Origin: an uncultured Oscillibacter sp.
Lineage (GTDB): Bacteria; Bacillota; Clostridia; Oscillospirales; Oscillospiraceae
Length of the DNA: 7,821 nucleotides
Assembly: GCA_904393855.1 (NCBI GenBank)
Contig: CAJFNE010000086.1
Coordinates: 1-7,821, forward strand
Direction: 5' to 3'
The translations under genes were made by a program, and so were the position numbers. The notes below the pieces were generated by a model. It did no database searches. It was not told where the DNA came from and saw only the letters and a list, made by a program, of their open reading frames with translations. This document shows positions 1 to 5,831 of the stretch, piece by piece (the first letter of the stretch is position 1; every line of letters begins with the position of its first letter).

Positions 1-194
1 GCGAGCCGCCGCGGCAGCGGCGTGCAAGCGTTTTGCGGAGCAAAACCTTGCCATCGGACGAATTCACTTCGGCCGATGAAAATGGGAATTGGGGCCCCCG
101 CACGATGCGGAGCATCGGGTGGGGCCGCTGAACATAGAAAGAAGCCCCGCGCGGCGCGGAGCATCCGGTGGGACGATTACATCCAGAGGAGACT
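1..194. repeat. Non-coding leader with stacked hairpins and a two-copy repeat
   Basis: No gene is visible here. Three hairpins follow one another. At 7-22 CGCCGC pairs with GCGGCG around a 4-nt loop. At 24-51 a 12-bp stem with one bulged C closes a GGA loop. At 52-78 CATCGG pairs with CCGATG and encloses CGAA/TTCG. A degenerate direct repeat follows, copies starting at 96 and 145 (49-bp period), each of the form CCCCGC..., then GCGGAGCATC, then GGTGGG. Copy 1 folds into a stem of 12 pairs around GGA at 109-111 with one A-G mismatch and one G-T pair; copy 2 keeps the loop but a weaker stem. I see no clear sigma-A promoter for the downstream gene, so transcription may come from further upstream. 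Confidence 0.6.
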
Positions 195-1463
195 ATGAGA
201 CAGAAATCGCTTGGGACAAAAATTTTGATGGCGGCGATCACCCTGGCCCTGCTGGCCTACTTCGGTGTGCAGGCGGCGCGGTACTTCACGGACCCTTTCT
301 CCACCACCCTGGCCTACCACTACGCGGTGGAGGAGAGCATCAGCGTGTCCGGCTACGTGGTGCGGGACGAGCAGGTGCTCTCCAACGAGAGCTCGGGCCT
401 GCTGCAGCTGCTGCGGGAGGAGGGCGAGCGGGTCAGCGCCGGGGGCACGGTGGCGGCGGTGTTCGCGGACCAGGCCTCGTTGGACCTGCAGACGGAGATC
501 GAGAGCCTCACCAGCCGGATCGAACAGCTTCAGTACGCCCAGGAGGCGGAGCTGGGGGTGGAGATCACCCAGCGGCTGGACAACCAGATCCACCAGAGCA
601 TTCTGAGCTACCGGGCGGCGCTGGAGGCGGGCCGCTTCCAGGACGCGGAGGAGCAGGGGAGCACCCTGCGCAGCCAGGTGCTCAAGCGGGACTACTCCGT
701 CTCCGGCGGCGAGGACCTGACGGCCCAGCTCCAGGAGCTGCAGAGCCAGCGGCAGACCCTGCAGTCCCAGGCGGCGGGGTCCGTCCGGCGGATCACCGCG
801 CCGGCGGCGGGCCTGTACTCCGCCGTGGTGGACGGCTATGAGACGGTCCTGACGCCGGAGAGTTTGGCGGACCTGACCCCCTCCGCCCTGGAGAGCGTGA
901 CGGCGGATGAGAGCGTGCAGTCCAACGTGGGCAAGCTGGTGCTGGGCGAGACATGGTACTACGCGGCGGTGCTGACCGCGGAGGAGGCGGAGGAGCTGGA
1001 GAAAGCCGCCGACGCCGGGGAGCTGTACCTGCGGTTCGCCCAGGGGGTGGACACGGACCTGCCGGTGACGCTGGAGAGCATCGGCCCGGAGGAGAACGGC
1101 CAGGCGGTGGCGATCCTGAGCGGGGAGCTGTATCTCTCCCAGCTGACGCTGCTGCGAGAGCAGAGCGCCCAGATCATCTTCAGCAGCGTGGAGGGCATCC
1201 GGGTCCCCCGGGAGGCGGTGCGCCTGGTGACGGAGACCACGGAGAACGAGGACGGCACCGTCACCGAGACCACGGTGACCGGCGTCTACTGCGTCTCCGG
1301 TCGGGAGGCGGAGTTCAAGCCGGTGGAGGTCCTCTACAGCAACGAGAACTTCGCCCTGGTGGAGGCGGACATCGCCTCCAACCAGGAGCTGCTGCGGCTG
1401 CGCCCCGGGGACGAGGTGATTATCAACGCCCGGGACCTCTATGACGGAAAAGTAATCGGATAG
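195..1463 (+). CDS. HlyD-like membrane-anchored periplasmic-adaptor-type protein
   Basis: This 422-residue protein has a short cytoplasmic N-terminus, one transmembrane helix at about residues 9-28, and a large extracytoplasmic part. Residues about 45-95 resemble the lipoyl/barrel-sandwich half of HlyD/MFP adaptors (SVSGYVVRDEQVL, then LLREEGERVSAGGTVAAVF). Residues about 96-195 are Gln/Glu-rich, predicted coiled coil, and RRITAPAAGLYSAVVDG (198-214) looks like the returning half of the lipoyl domain. The C-terminus, about 250-422, fits beta-barrel and membrane-proximal domains. The start at 195 is chosen because AGAGGAGA lies just upstream; an in-frame ATG at 168 lacks such a site. The gene lies 33 bp before yggS and appears to be first in the division cluster. 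No ABC or RND transporter partner is present, so its role is unknown; a function in septal envelope organisation is only inferred from position. Confidence 0.8.
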   Translation: MRQKSLGTKILMAAITLALLAYFGVQAARYFTDPFSTTLAYHYAVEESISVSGYVVRDEQVLSNESSGLLQLLREEGERVSAGGTVAAVFADQASLDLQTEIESLTSRIEQLQYAQEAELGVEITQRLDNQIHQSILSYRAALEAGRFQDAEEQGSTLRSQVLKRDYSVSGGEDLTAQLQELQSQRQTLQSQAAGSVRRITAPAAGLYSAVVDGYETVLTPESLADLTPSALESVTADESVQSNVGKLVLGETWYYAAVLTAEEAEELEKAADAGELYLRFAQGVDTDLPVTLESIGPEENGQAVAILSGELYLSQLTLLREQSAQIIFSSVEGIRVPREAVRLVTETTENEDGTVTETTVTGVYCVSGREAEFKPVEVLYSNENFALVEADIASNQELLRLRPGDEVIINARDLYDGKVIG

Positions 1464-1496
1464 CCGAGAGATCAGATGGAAACGAGGGTGGAAGCT

Positions 1497-2189
1497 ATGT
1501 CAATCGCGGAAAACATCGCCCAGGTGCGGGCCCATATGGCGGAGGCCGCCCGGGAGGCGGGCCGGGACCCCAAGGAGATCCTCCTGGTGGGCGCCAGCAA
1601 GATGAACGACGCCGCCGCCTGCCGGGAGGCCGTCGCCGCCGGCATCGACGCCCTGGGGGAAAACCGGGTCCAGGAGATGGTGCAGAAGCTCTCGGAGCAC
1701 GCCTATGACGGCGCGCCGCTGCACTTCATCGGCCATCTCCAGCGGAACAAGGTCAATAAGGTGGTGGGCCAGGCGGCCCTGATCCAGTCCGTGGGCTCCG
1801 TGGAGCTGCTGGCGGAGATCGAGAAAGCGGCCGCCGCCCGGGGCCTGACCCAGGACATCCTGCTGGAGGTCAACGTGGGCCGGGAGGCGGCCAAGAGCGG
1901 CTTTGCCCCGGAGGATACCTTCGCGGCGGCGGAGGCGGCCCTGGGAAAACCCCATGTGCGGGTGCGGGGACTCATGACGATCCCCCCGGCGGACGCGGAT
2001 CGGGATACCAATATGCGGTATTTTGAGAAAGTTCGGACACTTTATGTTGACATCAATGCAAAATTGTTCCATAATGGGTTAGAGTATCTCTCCATGGGTA
2101 TGAGCGGGGACTACGCCGACGCCATCCGATGCGGCGCCACCATGGTCCGGGTGGGCACTGCGATCTTCGGCGCGCGCCACTACCTGTGA
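1497..2189 (+). CDS. yggS: YggS/YlmE family pyridoxal-phosphate-binding protein
   Basis: The 230-residue product matches the PLPBP (YggS, YlmE, PROSC) family: a single-domain TIM-barrel protein that binds PLP without known enzymatic turnover and helps maintain vitamin B6 and amino-acid homeostasis. The PLP-binding lysine is Lys35 in LLVGASKMND. Further family motifs are GENRVQE (54-60), HFIGHLQRNK (76-85), VNVGREAAKSGF, GLMTIPP, SMGMSGDYADAI starting at 199, and VRVGTAIFGAR (217-227) for phosphate binding. I chose the ATG at 1497, which follows GAGGGTGGAAG; an in-frame ATG at 1476 would add seven residues but has a poorer ribosome site. In Bacillota this gene normally sits just before sepF, as here (25-bp gap). 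Codons from about 2011 to 2090 are unusually AT-rich compared with the rest of the gene, and that stretch contains a promoter-like sequence. Confidence 0.95.
   Translation: MSIAENIAQVRAHMAEAAREAGRDPKEILLVGASKMNDAAACREAVAAGIDALGENRVQEMVQKLSEHAYDGAPLHFIGHLQRNKVNKVVGQAALIQSVGSVELLAEIEKAAAARGLTQDILLEVNVGREAAKSGFAPEDTFAAAEAALGKPHVRVRGLMTIPPADADRDTNMRYFEKVRTLYVDINAKLFHNGLEYLSMGMSGDYADAIRCGATMVRVGTAIFGARHYL
2047..2075 (+). promoter_or_regulatory. Putative sigma-A promoter inside yggS, facing sepF
   Basis: A perfect -35 box TTGACA (2047-2052) and CATAAT (2070-2075, five of six matches to TATAAT) are separated by exactly 17 bp. They sit in an AT-rich island (28 G/C of 80 bases at 2011-2090 by hand count) within a GC-rich gene. 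Transcription would start near 2082 and give sepF a leader of about 130 nt. The match is seen directly; activity is inferred. Confidence 0.65.
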
Positions 2190-2214
2190 GATCGGCAGAT
2201 AAGGAGATTTTGCC

Positions 2215-2649
2215 ATGAGCTTCATTGACGAGCTGAAAAAGCTGACCCACCCCTACGAGGATGAGGACGAGGAATTCGACGATTTTGAGGAGATGCCCCG
2301 GAAGGACACCTTCGAGGATCGCCGGGTCAAGGCCGACGAGCGCCGCAACAAGGTGGTGAACATCCACGCCACCACCCAGCTGAAGGTGATCCTGGTGAAG
2401 CCGGAGCGGTTCGAGAACGCCTCGGAGATCGCCGACCAGCTGAAGGACAAGCGCACCGTGGTGCTGAACCTGGAGTCCACCAACAAGGATGTGGCCCGCC
2501 GGCTGATCGACTTCCTCTCGGGCGTGGCCTACGCCGGCGAGGGCAAGATCAAGAAGGTGGCCGCCAACACCTACATCATCACCCCCTACCATGTGGACAT
2601 CGAGGGGGATCTGATCGACGAGCTGGAGAACAACGGCCTGTATTTTTAA
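2215..2649 (+). CDS. sepF: Cell division protein SepF
   Basis: SepF is a membrane-associated division protein that binds the FtsZ C-terminal tail, polymerises into rings or arcs, and helps tether and align the Z-ring. This 144-residue copy has the expected layout. Residues 1-12 (MSFIDELKKLTH) form a short amphipathic, membrane-targeting helix. An acidic linker (about 14-35) rich in Asp/Glu follows, then the SepF core (about 55-135), with KVILVKPERFENASEIADQL, VVLNLESTNKDVARRLIDFL, SGVAYAGEGKIKKVAANTYI and ITPYHVDI in order. Length is typical. AAGGAGAT lies 6 bp before the ATG. The gene is preceded by yggS, the usual Bacillota neighbour, and followed after 69 bp by divIVA. The ylmG and ylmH genes often found between sepF and divIVA are absent. 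Confidence 0.96.
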   Translation: MSFIDELKKLTHPYEDEDEEFDDFEEMPRKDTFEDRRVKADERRNKVVNIHATTQLKVILVKPERFENASEIADQLKDKRTVVLNLESTNKDVARRLIDFLSGVAYAGEGKIKKVAANTYIITPYHVDIEGDLIDELENNGLYF

Positions 2650-2676
2650 CCGGAAAATCTACGAATCGGACTGCCC

Positions 2677-2691
2677 GCGGCCTCCGGCCGC
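2677..2691. other. Small hairpin between sepF and divIVA
   Basis: GCGGCC (2677-2682) and GGCCGC (2686-2691) form a perfect 6-bp stem with a TCC loop, about 15 bp before the divIVA ribosome site AGGGAGGAAG. No T-run follows, so it does not look like a terminator; it may affect mRNA processing or translation, or simply belong to the hairpins common in this genome. Confidence 0.4.
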
Positions 2692-2718
2692 CGGCTGAAC
2701 AGGGAGGAAGAACACGCC

Positions 2719-3417
2719 ATGCTGACACCCCAGGAGGTTTCCACCCACGCCTTCCCCAAGGCGATGATGGGCGGCTACAATATGGCCGCGGTCGACGAGT
2801 TTCTGGACGAGCTGACCGACGACTATACGGCGCTGTATAAGGAGAACGCCACGCTGAAGGCCAAGCTGAAGGTGCTGGTGGAGAAGGTGGAGGAGTACCG
2901 GGCCACGGAGGACTCCATGCGGGCCACGCTGCTGACCGCCCAGAAGATGGCGGACTCCATCGTCCACGAGGCGGAGGCCAAGCGGGACGAGATGCTGCGG
3001 GACGCGCAGACCGGCGCCCAGACGCAGATTGCCCAGTACCAGCGGGAGCTGGATCAGGCCCAGGACCGCCTGCGCCAGGGCCAGCAGGAGCTGGCGCGGT
3101 TCATCAACGCCAGCCGGGAGCTGTGCGAGCGGGAGCTGAAGTTCCTGGAGCAGCTGCCCCAGGCGGAGACCGCCGTCCCGGCGGCGCCGGAGGCCTCTCC
3201 GGTGGAGGAGATCGAGGAGCGTGTGATGGCGGCATTCTCCAGCCAGGATGCGGAGAAGCCGGAGCCGGCGGAGGAGCCTGCCCCGGAGGAGCCGGAGACC
3301 CCCGCCGTGGACGACTACCCCGAGGGGGACCCCTTTGCCCGGGACGATCTGGACGCCACCCGCCGCATCAACCTGGACGACCTGAAATTCGGCCGCAACT
3401 ACAGCGGCGAGAACTGA
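2719..3417 (+). CDS. divIVA: DivIVA-domain polar/septal scaffold protein
   Basis: DivIVA proteins are coiled-coil scaffolds that bind negatively curved membrane at division septa and poles and recruit partners in division, chromosome positioning and wall growth. The N-terminus MLTPQEVSTHAFPKAMMGGY followed by NMAAVDEFLDEL is the canonical lipid-binding domain. Residues about 30-145 are an almost continuous heptad-like coiled coil (DYTALYKENATLKAKLKVL, then EATLL/QKMADSIVHEAEAK-like segments). Residues 150-215 form a Pro/Glu/Ala-rich linker, and the tail ends in RRINLDDLKFGRNYSGEN, a candidate short partner-binding motif. At the membrane-inserting tip, the position of the Phe-Arg pair known from Bacillus subtilis DivIVA appears to be Met-Met plus an extra Gly. 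AGGGAGGAAG precedes the start. A strong terminator follows 10 bp after the stop, so this is likely the last gene of the operon. Confidence 0.94.
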   Translation: MLTPQEVSTHAFPKAMMGGYNMAAVDEFLDELTDDYTALYKENATLKAKLKVLVEKVEEYRATEDSMRATLLTAQKMADSIVHEAEAKRDEMLRDAQTGAQTQIAQYQRELDQAQDRLRQGQQELARFINASRELCERELKFLEQLPQAETAVPAAPEASPVEEIEERVMAAFSSQDAEKPEPAEEPAPEEPETPAVDDYPEGDPFARDDLDATRRINLDDLKFGRNYSGEN

Positions 3418-3427
3418 CATCACGAGG

Positions 3428-3454
3428 AAAGCGGCTCATGCGAGCCGCTTTTTT
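3428..3454 (+). terminator. Intrinsic terminator after divIVA
   Basis: AAAGCGGCTC (3428-3437) pairs perfectly with GAGCCGCTTT (3442-3451) around an ATGC loop, and the strand runs on as T to 3454. This is a textbook Rho-independent terminator. The next gene's ribosome site starts at 3456, so there is no room for a promoter between terminator and start codon. Confidence 0.9.
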
Positions 3455-3455
3455 C

Positions 3456-3463
3456 AAAGGAGG
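3456..3463 (+). promoter_or_regulatory. Ribosome binding site deciding the HAD gene start
   Basis: AAAGGAGG ends 7 bp before the ATG at 3471, a near-ideal Shine-Dalgarno. A second in-frame ATG at 3438 lies in the loop of the preceding terminator, with GAGG at 3424-3427 upstream; it would add MRAAFFKGGFP. The 3471 start is preferred. Confidence 0.8.
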
Positions 3464-3470
3464 CTTTCCC

Positions 3471-4346
3471 ATGCAGTCCCCCATTGTGGCGTTTCTCTAC
3501 GACTTTGACAAGACCCTCTCCACCACGGACATGCAGGACTACGCCTTCATCCCCTCCCTGGGGATGACGCCGGCGGAGTTCTGGGCGGTGGCCAACGACT
3601 TCGGCCGCCGCTGCCGGATGGACGGCATCCTGGCCTACATGTACACGATGCTCCGGGAGTCGGAGCGCCGGAACATGCCCTTCACCCGGGCGGACCTGGT
3701 GGAGAAGGGGCGGGACATCGTCCTCTTCCCCGGCGTGGAGGACTGGTTCCGCCGGATCGGGGCCTTCGGCCGGGAGCAGGGGGTCCAGGTGGAGCACTAC
3801 ATCATTTCCTCCGGCCTGCGGGAGATCATCGAGGGCTCCTCCATCAGCGGGGAATTCCGGGAGATCTACGCCAGCGAGTTCTACTATGACGAGACGGGCC
3901 GGCCGGCCTGGCCCAAGCTGGCGGTGAACTTCACCAACAAGACCCAGTTCGTCTACCGGATCAACAAGGGCGTGCTGGACGTGTCCGACGACAAGACCTT
4001 GAACGACTCCATGCCCGACGACAGCAAGCGGGTCCCCTTCCACAACATGGTCTACGTGGGGGACGGCCTCTCCGACGTGCCCTGCATGAAGATGATGCGG
4101 GCCTACGGCGGCCAGGCCATCGCCGTGTACCAGGAGAGCAACCGCCAGGGGGTGGAGGACCTGCTGGCCAAGGGCCGGGTGGACTTCATCTTCCCGGCGG
4201 ATTACAGCGAGGGCACCGCCCTGGACGCCACGGTGAAGGACATCATCCGGAAGATCGCCATCTCCGACCGGCTGGGGGAGGAGAACCAGCAGCAGCTGCG
4301 GAGCATCGGCGGGGACGTGCTGCCCAACCAGGTGGGGCTATTTTAA
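3471..4346 (+). CDS. HAD-superfamily hydrolase, phosphoserine-phosphatase-like
   Basis: This 291-residue protein carries all four haloacid dehalogenase motifs. Motif I is LYDFDKTLS with Asp11 as probable nucleophile and Asp13 as general acid/base. Motif II is YIISSG with Ser113/Ser114. The motif III lysine is probably Lys186 in DDSKRVPF. Motif IV is VYVGDGLSDVPCM with Asp198 and Asp202 binding Mg2+. The DxDx(T) core and the helical insert between motifs I and II (about residues 20-105) fit a C1-capped, phosphoserine-phosphatase-like phosphohydrolase; it lacks an obvious signal peptide, so it is cytosolic. The substrate cannot be told from sequence. It begins 53 bp after divIVA, separated by a terminator, and has no visible promoter of its own; expression by read-through, or from a promoter hidden in divIVA, is inferred. 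Confidence 0.88.
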   Translation: MQSPIVAFLYDFDKTLSTTDMQDYAFIPSLGMTPAEFWAVANDFGRRCRMDGILAYMYTMLRESERRNMPFTRADLVEKGRDIVLFPGVEDWFRRIGAFGREQGVQVEHYIISSGLREIIEGSSISGEFREIYASEFYYDETGRPAWPKLAVNFTNKTQFVYRINKGVLDVSDDKTLNDSMPDDSKRVPFHNMVYVGDGLSDVPCMKMMRAYGGQAIAVYQESNRQGVEDLLAKGRVDFIFPADYSEGTALDATVKDIIRKIAISDRLGEENQQQLRSIGGDVLPNQVGLF

Positions 4347-4347
4347 A

Positions 4348-4377
4348 TCCACCAAGAGGCCATGGCCTCTTGGTGGA
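4348..4377. repeat. 30-bp perfect palindrome after the HAD gene
   Basis: Positions 4348-4362 and 4363-4377 are exact reverse complements, centred on CCATGG. It starts one base after the HAD gene's stop codon. No T-run follows on either strand, so it is an atypical terminator; it could be a 3'-end stabilising hairpin or a protein binding site. Confidence 0.6.
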
Positions 4378-4399
4378 GAATTGCAGCCCCCTGCGCGCA

Positions 4400-4428
4400 A
4401 GCGGTTTCCGCCTCCGGCGGGAACCGCT
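4400..4428. other. 13-bp hairpin with TCC loop
   Basis: AGCGGTTTCCGCC (4400-4412) pairs with GGCGGGAACCGCT (4416-4428) except for one T-G wobble, with loop TCC at 4413-4415 (GGA on the other strand). It is part of the non-coding tract 4347-4806. Confidence 0.55.
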
Positions 4429-4466
4429 CACACTTGTGGGCTGAGAGGTGTTTTTGTCCACGTACA

Positions 4467-4513
4467 CGCCGCGGCCAAAAACAAATTGGATTATTTCGCG
4501 GCGGGTGCCGCGA
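4467..4513. repeat. 47-bp intergenic repeat, copy 1
   Basis: It begins CGCCGCGGCCAAAAAC and ends CGCGGCGGGTGCCGCGA; the end folds as CGCGGC/GCCGCG around GGGT (4497-4512). It differs from copy 2 at 4606-4652 by five substitutions, all in the AT-rich middle. Confidence 0.75.
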
Positions 4514-4527
4514 GGAGGGAACTTCTT

Positions 4528-4551
4528 GCCGCGGCCAAATACGAACTGGAT
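4528..4551. repeat. Half copy of the 47-bp repeat
   Basis: The 24 bases beginning GCCGCGGCCAAATACG match the 5' half of the 47-bp repeat with three mismatches. Its 3' half is replaced by an unrelated hairpin at 4553-4587, suggesting a mosaic built by insertion or recombination. Confidence 0.6.
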
Positions 4552-4552
4552 G

Positions 4553-4587
4553 CGTCATTTCCGAGGCGCATGTCCCCGGAAATGACG
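4553..4587. other. 11-bp hairpin within the repeat mosaic
   Basis: CGTCATTTCCG (4553-4563) pairs perfectly with CGGAAATGACG (4577-4587), leaving a 13-nt loop. It sits between the half repeat and the second full copy. Confidence 0.55.
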
Positions 4588-4605
4588 GATTTCACAGTGC
4601 GCAGG

Positions 4606-4652
4606 CGCCGCGGCCAAAAACGGATTCGATTTCTTCGCGGCGGGTGCCGCGA
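4606..4652. repeat. 47-bp intergenic repeat, copy 2
   Basis: Same unit as 4467-4513, 139 bp downstream, 42 of 47 bases identical. Both termini are fully conserved, including the internal CGCGGC/GCCGCG hairpin at 4636-4651. Confidence 0.75.
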
Positions 4653-4673
4653 ACTCTGCGAGGCTTTTGAAAC

Positions 4674-4710
4674 GAGGGACCGCCCGATCGGGCGGTCCCT
4701 CTGTTTCTGT
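4674..4710. terminator. 28-bp palindrome, probable (bidirectional) terminator
   Basis: Positions 4674-4687 and 4688-4701 are exact reverse complements, centred on CGATCG. TGTTTCTGT follows on the plus strand, and GTTTCAAAAG follows on the minus strand. It lies between the convergent HAD gene and the hemW operon and could end transcripts from both sides. The T-runs are interrupted, so strength is uncertain. The stretch 4711-4806 between it and the minus-strand stop shows nothing further. Confidence 0.65.
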
Positions 4711-4806
4711 TCTGTGGATGAACTGGGAAAAGATGTGCCGAAGACCATCGTCTGGAAGGCGGCGTTTGGGCGGAGAGGAAGTCCAACCGGGCGCTCCCTC
4801 GTTTTG

Positions 4807-5808
4807 TTACTTGTCGTCCAGGTGGCGGAGGGAGTCCAGGGCCTCCTGGAATTCCCGGGCCACGGCGCTGGGGTTGCCCCGCAGGATGCGCAGGGACTGG
4901 CGGAACGGCTTGGGGCTCCGGGTCCGCAGGGCGGCCTGCCGGGCGCGGACCTTCTCCAGGGCCTCGTCCAGATCGTCCCGCAGGTTCTCCGGAAGATTCG
5001 CCCGGCCCCGCTCCAATGCCTCCGCGATGGCGGAGAGGGCGTCCAGCCTGGCGTTGGTGCGGCGGCGGAGGGCGGCCTCCTCCCGCTCCCGGCGGCGGAG
5101 CTTCCGCTCCTCCCGGGCCTGGCGCTGCTCCTCGATCCCCGCCTGGATGCGGTCCTGGAGCAGCAGCTTCTCCACCTCCGTCCGCTCCCGGAAGCGGCGC
5201 AGGTCATCCTCGGCAAAGGCGGCGGCCACCTCCGCCCGCTTGGCCAGGCGGCGCAGGTCCTCGTTCTCCTCGGTGAGTTTGGAGAGCATCTCCCGCAGGT
5301 CCAGGGCGGCCTGGACGGAGCGGACCACATCCACGGTGAAGGCCACCGTCAGCACCAGGGCCAGCGGGTCCACGCACCAGCTGGGGATGTCCCCCAGCAG
5401 CCGCCCCACCGGCGGGTGGAGGAATCGCACCAGCAGGATGGAGAAGAAGCCCCAGGCGATGGAGCTGGAGAGGCAGATGTGGCCGTTCAGGTTGAACCGA
5501 TGCTGGGAGTAGTCCCAGTAGCGGACCTGGAAGATCTTCTCCATGGCGGTGCCCACCACGTACTCCAGGGCCGTGGCGGCCAGCATCCCCAGCAGCCAGA
5601 TCAGAACCAGGCTGTCCTCCACCGGCAGGGTGACGAAGAGAATGATGATGGCCCCGGAGCCGTAGATGGGCAGCAGCGGCCCGTGGAGGAACCCCCGGTT
5701 CACCCAGCGCCGCTGGCAGAGGGAGACGTAGCAGGACTCCCACACCCAGCCGCAGAAGCAGTAGAAGAAAAACAGCAGGACCCACTGTCCCGTGGTATAG
5801 ACGTGCAT
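4807..5808 (-). CDS. Putative ABC-transporter type IV (PF06541) membrane protein with charged helical tail
   Basis: The 333-residue product has a membrane half and a soluble half. Hydrophobic segments lie at about residues 7-24, 45-63, 67-86, 110-130 and 146-164. Conserved-looking blocks are GWVWES (20-25), NRGFLHGPLLPIYG (37-50), EYVVGTAMEKIFQVRYWDYS (82-101) and FNLNGHICL (105-113), which fit the Pfam family PF06541 (ABC_trans_CmpB). Residues about 168-300 are rich in Arg/Glu/Ala and predicted as coiled coil, ending in PFRQSLRILRGNPSAVAREF. No ATPase motif is present and no ABC ATPase gene lies nearby, so a transport role is unproven. The start at 5808 has AGGGAGGT just upstream; longer readings in the same frame run into hemW. 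It begins 23 bp after the hemW stop and is very probably co-transcribed. Confidence 0.8.
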   Translation of the reverse strand: MHVYTTGQWVLLFFFYCFCGWVWESCYVSLCQRRWVNRGFLHGPLLPIYGSGAIIILFVTLPVEDSLVLIWLLGMLAATALEYVVGTAMEKIFQVRYWDYSQHRFNLNGHICLSSSIAWGFFSILLVRFLHPPVGRLLGDIPSWCVDPLALVLTVAFTVDVVRSVQAALDLREMLSKLTEENEDLRRLAKRAEVAAAFAEDDLRRFRERTEVEKLLLQDRIQAGIEEQRQAREERKLRRREREEAALRRRTNARLDALSAIAEALERGRANLPENLRDDLDEALEKVRARQAALRTRSPKPFRQSLRILRGNPSAVAREFQEALDSLRHLDDK

Positions 5809-5831
5809 AGAACCTCCCTTTCCCGGCGGTG

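Noticed and set aside
168..194. In-frame upstream ATG extending the HlyD-like protein by nine residues
   Set aside because: No ribosome site precedes it, it lies in the repeat, and AGAGGAGA is well placed for the ATG at 195.
2677..2691. Terminator between sepF and divIVA
   Set aside because: The stem is only 6 bp and no T-run follows; the divIVA ribosome site lies just downstream.
4467..4652. CRISPR-like array from the three repeat copies
   Set aside because: Copies are unevenly spaced, one is only half length, spacers are not uniform and themselves form hairpins, and no cas genes are present.
4362..4670. Open reading frame of about 100 codons on the plus strand after the HAD gene
   Set aside because: It is a translation of the repeat and hairpin mosaic, with no ribosome site and Arg/Cys/Gly-rich low-complexity composition.
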